Shown: positions 1 through 7,951 of the stretch, piece by piece
Layout of the letters: every line of letters starts with the position of its first letter
Numbering within the stretch: the stretch's first letter is position 1
Assembly (NCBI GenBank): GCA_025966215.1
Contig: JAOPVM010000122.1
Coordinates: 1-11,031 of the forward strand
Source of the DNA: Klenkia sp.
GTDB taxonomy: Bacteria > Actinomycetota > Actinomycetes > Mycobacteriales > Geodermatophilaceae
DNA length: 11,031 nucleotides
Direction of reading: 5' to 3'
Notes under the pieces: model-generated
The model's database searches: none
What the model was told of the DNA's origin: nothing
What the model saw: only the letters and a program-made list of their open reading frames with translations
Made by a program: the position numbers and the translations under genes

Positions 1-310
1 GCACCCGCCGTCACGACCGTGCCCACCATCGGGCCGGAGTACGAGGCCGCCCTCGCCGCGGCCGACCCGACGCCGGTGGAGCACGTGGTGGACCAGCCCG
101 ATCCGGCGTTCCTGGTGTACACCTCGGGCACCACCGGCAAGCCCCAGGGCGCCGTCCTCACCCACCGGGGCCCCGTCGGCCGTCGTCGCCCCCCCGCGCG
201 AGATCTCCGTCGTCGGCGCCCGGCCCCGCAATCCCAGCGGCACGGTGCTCACGACCCAGCTCCGCCAGGAGCACTCCGCCGGCACCCTCGTCACCGACCC
301 GGCGGTGTGA
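1..310 (+). pseudogene. Remnant of an AMP-forming acyl-CoA ligase (internal deletion plus frame change), 5' end outside window
   Basis: Reading from base 1, the first frame gives about 56 residues ending in DPAFLVYTSGTTGKPQGAVL and then THR (to base 168). This is the textbook ATP-binding loop (A3 motif) of the acyl-CoA synthetase/AMP-ligase superfamily. Directly after it that frame turns into arginine/proline-rich non-protein sequence. The second frame, from about base 170 to the TGA at 308-310, then reads APSAVVAPPREISVV, a few residues, and RPRNPSGTVLTTQLRQ. This matches the extreme C-terminus of the same family (PREI...LPRNPSGKxLK, A10 motif). The roughly 300 residues normally between these motifs (A4-A8, including the TGD and hinge regions) are absent, and the two parts are out of frame. 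The A10 lysine is also Thr. I infer a dead gene formed by a deletion at about 168-190. An assembly error is the alternative. The intact ligase at 3519-5252 may cover the function. Confidence 0.8.
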
Positions 311-322
311 GCATCGAGTGGT

Positions 323-339
323 GCGGGTCACCGGCCCGC
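323..339. terminator. Hairpin between convergent ends of ligase remnant and crotonase gene
   Basis: GCGGGTC (323-329) pairs with GGCCCGC (333-339): seven pairs, one of them G-T, around a 3-base ACC loop. It lies in the 29 bp between the stop of the ligase remnant and the stop of the crotonase gene. That is where a bidirectional terminator would be expected. No T-run follows, as is usual in actinobacteria, so the role is inferred. Confidence 0.4.
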
Positions 340-1104
340 TCAGACGCCGCGCCAGACCGGGGGGCGCTTCTCGGCGAAGGCCACGGCGCCCTCCCGGGCG
401 TCGGCGGAGGAGAACACCGCCTCGGTGACGGTGGCCTGGTGGTCCAGGAGGTCCCGGTCGGTCCAGCGGACGGCGCCGGCGACCAGGCTCTTGGTGGCCC
501 TGATCGCCAGCGGGCCGTTCACCGCGATCCGGGCGGCGAGTTCGCGGGCGCCGGCCAGCGCGCCGCCGGGCTCGGTGAGGGTGTTGACCAGACCGAACCG
601 GTGCGCCTCCTCGGCACCCATCGGGTCGCCGGTCAGCGCCAGCTCCATCGCCCGCTGGTAGGGCAGCGTCTTGGGCAGCCGGAGCACCCCGCCGCCGGCG
701 GCGACCAGCGAGCGCTTGACCTCGGGGATGCCGAAGCGGGCCTCGCGGGAGGCCACCACGAGGTCGCAGGCCAGCACCAGCTCGAAGCCGCCGGCCAGCG
801 CCCACCCCTCGACGGCGGCGATCAGCGGCTTGGCCGGCGGGGCCTCGGTGAGCCCGGCGAACCCGCGCCCGGGCAGCGAGGGCCGCTCGCCGCGGGCGAA
901 GGCCTTCAGGTCCATCCCGGCGCAGAACACCCCGCCGGCGCCGGTGAGCACCATGACCGTCACGTCGTCCCGGGCGTCGAAGTCGTCGACCGCGGCGGCG
1001 AGGGCCTCCGTCGTCGCCAGGTCGACCGCGTTCTTCGCCTCGGGGCGGTTCAGGGTGAGGACCCCGACGCCGTCGGACACCTCGGTGAGCACCGTGTCAG
1101 CCAT
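340..1104 (-). CDS. Enoyl-CoA hydratase/isomerase (crotonase) family protein
   Basis: A 254-residue cytosolic crotonase, the usual length for the family, whose members act on acyl-CoA thioesters (for example hydration of 2-enoyl-CoA in beta-oxidation). The oxyanion hole is formed by GVFCAGMDLKAF (about 59-70) and WALAGGFELVLACD (101-114). Both hydratase glutamates are visible: E108 in GGFE and E128 in GIPEVK. Their 20-residue spacing matches E144/E164 of rat mitochondrial hydratase, so true hydratase chemistry is plausible. The C-terminus EGAVAFAEKRPPVWRG is typical. I chose the ATG at 1104 (MADTVLTEV) because homologues begin this way. A TTG at 1140 would add 12 arginine-rich residues and lies inside a hairpin. 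The gene follows the sugar transporter by 45 bp and may share its transcript. The exact acyl-CoA substrate cannot be told from sequence. Confidence 0.9.
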   Translation of the reverse strand: MADTVLTEVSDGVGVLTLNRPEAKNAVDLATTEALAAAVDDFDARDDVTVMVLTGAGGVFCAGMDLKAFARGERPSLPGRGFAGLTEAPPAKPLIAAVEGWALAGGFELVLACDLVVASREARFGIPEVKRSLVAAGGGVLRLPKTLPYQRAMELALTGDPMGAEEAHRFGLVNTLTEPGGALAGARELAARIAVNGPLAIRATKSLVAGAVRWTDRDLLDHQATVTEAVFSSADAREGAVAFAEKRPPVWRGV

Positions 1105-1132
1105 GCCGCCATGTCTGCCAGGTCGGGGCCGG

Positions 1133-1150
1133 GCGGTCAACCCTGACCGC
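1133..1150 (-). terminator. Seven-bp perfect hairpin just after the transporter stop codon
   Basis: GCGGTCA (1133-1139) and TGACCGC (1144-1150) form a perfect 7-bp stem with a 4-base loop. It overlaps the first base of the transporter stop codon (1150-1152) and sits 29 bp before the crotonase ATG. It could be a terminator without a T-run, a partial terminator tuning crotonase expression, or an RNA-stability element. Which of these applies is inference. Confidence 0.4.
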
Positions 1151-2523
1151 TAGGCCGAGGGCGAGAGCTCGCGCTCGATGTCGGACAGGCTCCGGTTCTT
1201 CGTCTCGGGCACCGCCTTCACCACGTAGACCAGCGAGAGCACGGTGACCACGGCGTAGACGCCGAACGTCGCGGTCTCCCCGATCGCGGAGATGATCGAC
1301 AGGTAGCTGACCGCCACGGCGAAGTTGGCGATCCAGTTGGCCATCGTGGCCACCGAGGACGCCCGGCCGCGCACCGCGAGCGGGAAGATCTCGCTGATCA
1401 GCAGCCAGACCACCGGGCCCAGGCTGACCGCGAACGAGCCGACGTAGAACGCCAGCACCACGGTGGTCGCGATGGCCCCGGCGCCGTTGATGTCGAACAG
1501 GAACGCGACCGCGAGCCCGATCAGACCCAGGGTCATCCCGCTCATGCCCCAGATCAGCAGCGCGCGGCGGCCGACCCGGTCGATGACCTTGATGGCCACG
1601 ACCGTCATGACCACGTTGGTCAGCCCGACGACCAGCAGGGCGAGCAGCGCGGCCTGGGCACCGAGACCGGCGTTCTCCAGCACGGTCGGGGCGAAGTAGA
1701 TGACGGTGTTCACGCCGGTGATCTGCTGGACGACGGCCAGCGTGATGCCCAGGATCATCGCCGGGCGGAGCTGGGGCGCCAACAGCGAGCGCGTGGCCCC
1801 CTTCTCCTCCGCGGTGGCGGTGCCGCGGATCTCGTCGATCTCGGCCTCGATGGCCTCCTCGGAGTCGCGCAGCGTGCGCAGCACGGTCCGGGCCTCGTCG
1901 TCCCGTCCCTGGCGGACCAGCCAGGCGGGGCTCTCCGGCTCGCGGATCATCCCGAGGCCCAGGACCACGGCCGGGGCGAGCGCCAGGCCCACGCTGATCC
2001 GCCAGTCACCGCTGCCGGCCAGGAAGTAGGCGACCAGCTGGCTGACCAGGATGCCGATCGTCACCGACAGCTGGTTGAGGCTGACCAGCGCGCCGCGCCG
2101 CTCGGGCGGGGCGATCTCCCCGATGTAGACCGGGACGACGAAGGACGCCGACCCCACGCCGACGCCGATCAGGAACCGGGACAGCAACAGCACCCAGAAC
2201 GAGGGCGCGACGATCGACAGCAGCAGCGCGATCACGAAGACGACGGAGGTGACGATGATCGCCCGGCGCCGACCGAGGGCGTCGGCCACCCGCCCGGCGA
2301 TCAGCGCCCCCACGGCCGCCCCGACCAGCAGGATCGACACCACGGTGCCCTGCAGGAAGGGGGTGTCGAGGGTGAAGTCGTCGCTGATGTTGGGCAGGAC
2401 CCCGCCGATGACGCCGGTGTCGTAGCCGAACAGGATCCCGCCGACCGCGGTCAGCGCCGCCGCCTTGGTCACCGCCCGCCGGTGGGTGGCCGACGCGGCC
2501 GCCGAGGACTGGGTCTCGCTCAT
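1150..2523 (-). CDS. Sugar:proton symporter, MFS sugar porter family (XylE/GalP/AraE-like)
   Basis: A 457-residue inner-membrane transporter with 12 predicted helices. Sugar porter signatures appear in order: GYDTGVIGG (33-41), GRVADALGRRR (77-87), SRFLIGVGVG (115-124), PVYIGEIAPPERRG (131-144), PESPAWL (196-202), QQITGVNTVIYFAP (266-279), DRVGRR (315-320), GPVVWLLISEIFP (369-381) and PETKNRSL (439-446). Sugar-contact positions known from E. coli XylE are kept: Q151, Q266, Q267, N272 and W373. The coupling residues D35 and R116 (XylE D27/R133) are also present, so proton-coupled uptake of a hexose or pentose is likely. The substrate is not resolvable. The ATG at 2523 is preceded by GGGGGAG at 8-base spacing. 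An upstream in-frame start (2565) would add residues unlike the family and was rejected. The gene follows the patatin gene on the same strand after 91 bp containing inverted repeats. Confidence 0.93.
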   Translation of the reverse strand: MSETQSSAAASATHRRAVTKAAALTAVGGILFGYDTGVIGGVLPNISDDFTLDTPFLQGTVVSILLVGAAVGALIAGRVADALGRRRAIIVTSVVFVIALLLSIVAPSFWVLLLSRFLIGVGVGSASFVVPVYIGEIAPPERRGALVSLNQLSVTIGILVSQLVAYFLAGSGDWRISVGLALAPAVVLGLGMIREPESPAWLVRQGRDDEARTVLRTLRDSEEAIEAEIDEIRGTATAEEKGATRSLLAPQLRPAMILGITLAVVQQITGVNTVIYFAPTVLENAGLGAQAALLALLVVGLTNVVMTVVAIKVIDRVGRRALLIWGMSGMTLGLIGLAVAFLFDINGAGAIATTVVLAFYVGSFAVSLGPVVWLLISEIFPLAVRGRASSVATMANWIANFAVAVSYLSIISAIGETATFGVYAVVTVLSLVYVVKAVPETKNRSLSDIERELSPSA

Positions 2524-2540
2524 GGTGCCGTCTCCCCCGG

Positions 2541-2565
2541 GTGGTTCGTTGCAGCTCTCAACCAC
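2541..2565. promoter_or_regulatory. Inverted repeat GTGGTT-N13-AACCAC upstream of the sugar transporter
   Basis: GTGGTT (2541-2546) and AACCAC (2560-2565) are perfect complements 13 bases apart, starting 18 bp upstream of the transporter ATG. The right arm overlaps a CACGTG at 2563-2568. The position suits a repressor site or a leader RNA stem. No known regulator is recognised, and six-base arms can arise by chance in such DNA. Confidence 0.3.
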
Positions 2566-2587
2566 GTGATCATCCGCCCGGGACGGG

Positions 2588-2599
2588 GGTCGTGCGACC
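2588..2599. promoter_or_regulatory. Palindrome GGTCG-TG-CGACC between patatin and transporter genes
   Basis: Perfect 5-bp arms with a 2-base centre, 16 bp past the patatin stop codon. The centre is too tight for a good RNA loop, so a dimeric protein site is the easier reading. A shortened hairpin ending the patatin transcript is also possible. Confidence 0.25.
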
Positions 2600-2614
2600 G
2601 GAGTGGCGGACGGA

Positions 2615-3469
2615 TCACCCCGCCCAGGCCTCGCGCACCCGGTCGACCTCCGCCGCGGCCTGCTCCCGACCGGCCCGTGCCGAGGCCGCCCGGGCAGCCG
2701 GGTCCAGCACGTTCTTCCCGATCGCCGCCCTGGACCCGGCGTCCGGGCTGACCACGGCGACCCGGGAGACCAGCCCGGTGACCTGGGCGTCCACGCTGCT
2801 CATCGGGCCGATGCCCCGGGTGATCGGGGCGAGCACCACGATCCGGTCGTACCCGGTGGCCAGGTCGACGTTGGCCACCGAGCGCATCCCGCCGTCGACG
2901 AACCGCCGCACGCCGATGGTCACCGGCGGGTAGACCCCGGGAACGGCGCAGCTGGCCGCGACCGCGGACACCAGGTCGACCCCCGAGTCACGGGTGAACG
3001 TCTCGAAGGCGCCGGTCTCGGCGTCGACGGCGGTGAGGGTGAGCGGCCGGTCCGGCCAGGAGACCGACGGCAGCCGGGCGGTGATCACGTCCCGGCGCTC
3101 CTGCTCGGTGGGGGTCTTCCCGGCAGCCTCGGCCTGCACCGCCAGCCGGCCGACCTGCGCGCGGAAGCCCTGCTCGTCCTTGCGGTGGCGCAGCACCGCG
3201 AGTCCGAAGCGCAGCACCAGCCCACGGCCCATCGACGCCGGCGGTCCGGTCTCCACCGGGGGCGCCAGCTGCCGGGCGAAGAGCTCCTCGACGTCGAGAC
3301 CGCTGCGCAGCTGGGCGCCGACCACCGACCCCGCCGAGGTGCCGACGACGAGGTCGGCGGTCCGCAGGTCGAGCCCGGCGTCGGCCAACCCGGTGACCAC
3401 GCCGATCTCCCACGCGATCCCGGTGATGCCGCCGCCGCCGAGGACCAGTGCCGTACGTCCGTTGCTCAT
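2615..3469 (-). CDS. Patatin-like phospholipase/esterase
   Basis: A 284-residue patatin-fold serine hydrolase, expected to cleave acyl esters of phospholipids or other lipids with a Ser-Asp dyad. The glycine-rich oxyanion segment LVLGGGGITG is at 8-17. The nucleophile elbow GTSAGS is at 43-48 (Ser45). The dyad aspartate is in FVDGGMRS (D192 of the DGG motif). No signal peptide or membrane helix is visible, so it is probably cytosolic or peripheral to the membrane. The ATG at 3469 gives a start (MSNGRTALVL) just before the first strand, as in relatives, and AGGA lies 7 bases upstream. An open frame continues to 3541 but would cross into the divergent ligase gene. The gene diverges from an acyl-CoA ligase over 49 bp, a neighbour that could activate the fatty acids it releases. 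That functional link is inferred. Confidence 0.92.
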   Translation of the reverse strand: MSNGRTALVLGGGGITGIAWEIGVVTGLADAGLDLRTADLVVGTSAGSVVGAQLRSGLDVEELFARQLAPPVETGPPASMGRGLVLRFGLAVLRHRKDEQGFRAQVGRLAVQAEAAGKTPTEQERRDVITARLPSVSWPDRPLTLTAVDAETGAFETFTRDSGVDLVSAVAASCAVPGVYPPVTIGVRRFVDGGMRSVANVDLATGYDRIVVLAPITRGIGPMSSVDAQVTGLVSRVAVVSPDAGSRAAIGKNVLDPAARAASARAGREQAAAEVDRVREAWAG

Positions 3470-3486
3470 GCCCACATCCTCACTCG

Positions 3487-3497
3487 ACAGCAGCTGT
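3487..3497. promoter_or_regulatory. Palindrome ACAGC-A-GCTGT in the 49-bp divergent promoter region
   Basis: The bases 3470-3518 lie between two divergent start codons and must hold both promoters. Near their centre is an 11-bp palindrome, perfect apart from the central base. A site here could control both genes at once. There is no clear -10/-35 pair and no good ribosome binding site before the ligase ATG, so its transcript may be leaderless. Confidence 0.3.
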
Positions 3498-3518
3498 GAC
3501 GCGGGCCACCCTGACCCC

Positions 3519-5252
<1,734 letters not shown>

Positions 5253-5280
5253 CCCGGAGGGGTGTGCCGGGCGTACCGGC
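5253..5280 (+). terminator. Weak hairpin after the acyl-CoA ligase
   Basis: GCCGG (5266-5270) and CCGGC (5276-5280) form a 5-bp stem with a 5-base loop. An alternative pairing is CCCGG (5253-5257) with CCGGG (5267-5271). It follows the ligase stop directly, in the 79-bp gap before the channel gene. Stems this short are common in such GC-rich DNA, so the channel may still be read from the ligase transcript. Confidence 0.2.
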
Positions 5281-5331
5281 GGGTCCCGAGCCCACTACCG
5301 TCCCTGCCGTGGCAACGGGGCGACGTCGGTG

Positions 5332-6336
5332 ATGAGCGAGCACGGTGGCGTCCAGCTGGCGCACACCGAGCAGTCCCCCTTCCGCCAGGTCGGCAAGCGG
5401 GTGGTCATCGCCACGGTGGTGCTGGTGGCCACCGTGCTGCTCGTCTACTTCGACCGGGACGGCTACCGGGACAACAACGGCGGCGAGCTCTCGTTGCTGG
5501 ACGCCACCTACTACGCCACGGTCAGCCTCTCGACCACCGGCTACGGCGACATCACGCCGGTCACCCCCGGCGCCCGGCTGGTCAACATCCTCGTCATCAC
5601 GCCGCTGCGCGTGCTGTTCCTGCTCATCCTCATCGGGACCACGCTGGAGGCGCTCACCGCGCGCTCCCGCGAGGAGTTCCGGGTCCGCCGTTGGAGGTCC
5701 TCGGTGCGTCAGCACGTCATCGTGTGCGGTTACGGCACCAAGGGCCGCAGCGCGATCCGCGCCCTGGTCTCCACCGGCACCGCGCCGGACCACATCGTGG
5801 TCGTCGACCCCAGCCCGGCGATGATCGAGGAGGCCAACTCCATCGGGCTGACCGGGATCGTCGGGGACGCCACCCGGGCCGACGTGCTCAAGCGGACCTC
5901 GATCGAGAAGGCCCGGGCGGTGATCGTGGCGGCCAACCGGGACGACACCGCGGTGCTGATCACCCTCACCGTGCGCCAGCTCAACCCCAGCGTGCCGATC
6001 ACCGCCAGCGTGCGCGAGGAGGAGAACGCCAGTCTGCTGCGCCAGTCCGGCGCCGACTCGGTGATCACCTCTTCCTCCACGTCGGGCCGACTGCTGGGCC
6101 TGGCCACCGACAGCCCGCGGGTGGTCGCGGTGGTCGAGGACCTGCTCACCTCCGGGCACGGCCTGGACCTCACCCAGCGCACCGTCTCCTCCTCCGAGGT
6201 CGGCATGGGCGCCCGGCAGCTGCGCGACGTGGTGCTGTCGGTGACCCGGGGCGGGCGCACGCTGCGCTTCGACGACCCGCAGATCGGCACCCTGCAGAGC
6301 GAGGACGTGCTCGTCGTCGTCCGCTCGCACGCCTGA
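5332..6336 (+). CDS. Two-TM potassium channel with cytosolic RCK (TrkA-N/TrkA-C) domains
   Basis: A 334-residue membrane protein of the MthK-like layout. TM1 is about 23-40, followed by a re-entrant pore helix (about 54-68), the K+ selectivity filter TTGYGD (68-73) and TM2 about 82-107. An arginine-rich linker (111-126) leads to a Rossmann RCK-N domain starting HVIVCGYGTKG (128-138, the GxGxxG nucleotide loop), with the second-strand acidic residue in VVVDPSP (156-162). RCK-C covers about 280-334. The filter is canonical, so K+-selective conduction gated by a cytosolic ligand (nucleotide or divalent ion) is expected. The absence of the four voltage-sensor helices makes it ligand-gated rather than voltage-gated. 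The start is the ATG at 5332; an adjacent GTG at 5329 would add one residue. The gene converges on the adenylate cyclase with a single base between stop codons. Confidence 0.93.
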   Translation: MSEHGGVQLAHTEQSPFRQVGKRVVIATVVLVATVLLVYFDRDGYRDNNGGELSLLDATYYATVSLSTTGYGDITPVTPGARLVNILVITPLRVLFLLILIGTTLEALTARSREEFRVRRWRSSVRQHVIVCGYGTKGRSAIRALVSTGTAPDHIVVVDPSPAMIEEANSIGLTGIVGDATRADVLKRTSIEKARAVIVAANRDDTAVLITLTVRQLNPSVPITASVREEENASLLRQSGADSVITSSSTSGRLLGLATDSPRVVAVVEDLLTSGHGLDLTQRTVSSSEVGMGARQLRDVVLSVTRGGRTLRFDDPQIGTLQSEDVLVVVRSHA

Positions 6337-6337
6337 G

Positions 6338-7834
6338 TCAGGCGGGCACCCAGGTCGTCGTCGGCTCGGAGCGCCCGCGCAGGACGACGTCCTCGCCCCG
6401 GGTCCACCAGCGACGCTCGGCGGGGTCGGCGGCGCCCAGCGTGGCGTCCGAGGCGACGACCCGGCCGGGGTGGTCCTTGGCCAGCTCGGTGAGTCGGGCC
6501 GCGGTGTTGACCGCGTCGCCGATGACGGTGTACTCCAGCCGGCTGGCCGCCCCGACCTGACCGGCGACGACGACGCCCCAGGCCACCCCCACACCGACGT
6601 CGACCTCCCCGGCCTCGGTCACCGCCGCGCGGACCGCCCGGGCCGCCCGCAACGCCGAGCCGGCCGCGTCGGGCAGTGCCGCCGGGGCACCGAAGACGCA
6701 CAGCGCGGCGTCGCCCTCGAACTTGTTGACCAGTCCGCCCTCGGCGGACACCGCGTCGACCACGACGGCGAAGAACCGGTTGAGCAGGCCGACCATCTCC
6801 TGCGGCCCGACCTGCTCGGCCAGCGTGGTGGACCCCGAGACGTCGACGAACAGCGCGGCCACCGTGCGGGTCTCCCCGCCCAGCTCGACGCCGTTCTCCA
6901 GCGCCCGGGCGGCGACGTCGGCACCCACGTGCCGGCCGAACAGGTCGCGCAGTCGCTCCCGCTCGGCCAGGCCGGCGGCCATCGAGTTGACCCCGGTCTG
7001 CAGCAGCCCGATCTCCCCGGCGTCGTCGACCTGCACCCGTACGTCGGTCTGGCCCTCGCCCACCCGCTGCACCGCCCGGCGCAGCGCCACGAGCGGGGTG
7101 CCCACGGACCGGGCGACCAGCAGGGTGCCGAGCAGGCCGACGACCAGGCTGACCCCGGGCAGGAAGAGCGCGGTGAACCGTCCCGGGGTGCCCGTGCCGG
7201 TCGGGTCCAGGACCAGCAGCACCAGACCGACCATCGGCACCCCGCTGGTCAGGCCCCAGGTCAGCAGCAGGCGGCGGCGCACCGACAGCGTCCGCGGCAC
7301 GTCCGGCGGGTGCGCAGCCAGCGCCCGGGCGGTCACGTGCCGACCGGCCCGGGCGACCAGCAGGTAGGTCACCCCGGCGGTCACCACGCCACCGAGGACG
7401 ACCGACAGCCCGGTGCGCAGCCCGACGAGGGGCTGCGGGTACACCGACGCCGCGACGACCCCGATGCCCAGTGCGCCGACCGCCCAGACCACCGCGACGA
7501 TCCGGGCGACGTCGGCGGGCAACCGCAGCGCCACCACCGTCTCGCCGGGGGTGGGCTCGCGGCCCGACCACAACCAGGCGTTGGTGCGCCGCTGCCGGCG
7601 CAGGCCCCACACGGTGCCCACCGGGACGGCGAGCAGCAGGTAGCCCGCTCCGGTGATCGCGGTGACCAGCCGGGCGGTGGTGGAGTCCGAGGTGTTCACC
7701 CCGAGCAGCAGCAGGGTGACCACACCGGCGCCGACCAGGTTCGCCAGCACGACCAGCAGCACGATCACCGGGACGACGACCCGGTCGGCCGGGGCGACGC
7801 GGCGCACCGCACGCACGACCCGGGCGACCCTCAC
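6338..7834 (-). CDS. Membrane-bound class III adenylate cyclase with six TM helices and HAMP domain
   Basis: About 498 residues, resembling the mycobacterial Rv1318c/Rv1319c/Rv1320c/Rv3645 cyclases. Six hydrophobic helices lie at about 19-46, 55-78, 110-132, 142-162, 188-209 and 222-244. A HAMP linker follows (about 245-298, with the conserved Pro in GTP and Glu274), then the cyclase domain from about 324. Every class III adenylate-cyclase position is present: metal-binding D331 (FVDVSGST) and D375 (FEGDA), adenine-selecting K371 and D440 (VIGDAVN), and transition-state N443 and R447. Cyclic AMP from ATP is therefore the expected product. The start is uncertain. GTG at 7834 fits the edge of similarity but lacks a strong ribosome site, and GTG at 7822 is possible. 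The frame stays open upstream to 9055, but there it is antisense to the hydrolase gene. It is tail-to-tail with a K+ channel and head-to-head with the GH63-like hydrolase. Confidence 0.9.
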   Translation of the reverse strand: MRVARVVRAVRRVAPADRVVVPVIVLLVVLANLVGAGVVTLLLLGVNTSDSTTARLVTAITGAGYLLLAVPVGTVWGLRRQRRTNAWLWSGREPTPGETVVALRLPADVARIVAVVWAVGALGIGVVAASVYPQPLVGLRTGLSVVLGGVVTAGVTYLLVARAGRHVTARALAAHPPDVPRTLSVRRRLLLTWGLTSGVPMVGLVLLVLDPTGTGTPGRFTALFLPGVSLVVGLLGTLLVARSVGTPLVALRRAVQRVGEGQTDVRVQVDDAGEIGLLQTGVNSMAAGLAERERLRDLFGRHVGADVAARALENGVELGGETRTVAALFVDVSGSTTLAEQVGPQEMVGLLNRFFAVVVDAVSAEGGLVNKFEGDAALCVFGAPAALPDAAGSALRAARAVRAAVTEAGEVDVGVGVAWGVVVAGQVGAASRLEYTVIGDAVNTAARLTELAKDHPGRVVASDATLGAADPAERRWWTRGEDVVLRGRSEPTTTWVPA

Positions 7835-7858
7835 GGCTGACCCAACGAGCGGGACCGC

Positions 7859-7878
7859 GCCGGGACACGTGACCCGGC
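7859..7878. promoter_or_regulatory. 20-bp near-perfect palindrome centred on CACGTG between divergent cyclase and hydrolase genes
   Basis: GCCGGGACACGTGACCCGGC is symmetric at 18 of 20 positions; the only mismatched pair is A7865/A7872. It lies 24 bp upstream of the cyclase start and 73 bp upstream of the hydrolase ATG. Its length and symmetry fit the operator of a dimeric regulator (TetR or LacI type, for example) acting on one or both genes. CACGTG itself occurs several more times in the window within coding DNA, so the longer symmetry is the telling part. Confidence 0.5.
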
Positions 7879-7892
7879 TCGCACCCGCCCCG

Positions 7893-7911
7893 GGTTGGTC
7901 AGGGACCACCC
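7893..7911. promoter_or_regulatory. Second inverted repeat, overlapping the predicted -35 of the hydrolase promoter
   Basis: TGGTC (7896-7900) and GACCA (7904-7908) are perfect complements around a 3-base centre. Two further G-C pairs lie outside one mismatch. The repeat covers the hexamer proposed as the -35 element of the hydrolase gene, a place where a bound protein would block RNA polymerase. Confidence 0.35.
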
Positions 7912-7923
7912 GCGGGCGAGGAT
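7895..7923 (+). promoter_or_regulatory. Candidate sigma-70-type promoter of the hydrolase gene
   Basis: TTGGTC (7895-7900) and GAGGAT (7918-7923) are 17 bases apart, the preferred spacing for the housekeeping sigma factor. GAGGAT is one base from TAGGAT, a common actinobacterial -10. A start site near 7930 would leave a short leader with a good GAGGAG ribosome site at 7942-7947. Only partial consensus matches support this. Confidence 0.35.
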
Positions 7924-7951
7924 CGGCACTCGGCCACCGCTGAGGAGCACG

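Noticed and set aside
170..1146. Long plus-strand open frame continuing from the ligase fragment through the crotonase region
   Set aside because: After base 168 the translation is Arg/Pro/Gly-rich with no motif, and it lies antisense to a crotonase with complete active-site motifs. It is a GC-composition shadow.
2563..2568. CACGTG as a specific regulatory box shared with the site at 7859-7878
   Set aside because: The hexamer also occurs inside several coding regions (near 82, 6926, 7335, 8528 and 8579), so on its own it is not informative here.
2994..3518. 175-codon N-terminal extension of the acyl-CoA ligase frame
   Set aside because: It is antisense to the patatin gene, Ser/Arg-rich, and unlike any ligase N-terminus. 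The ligase family begins shortly after the ATG at 3519.
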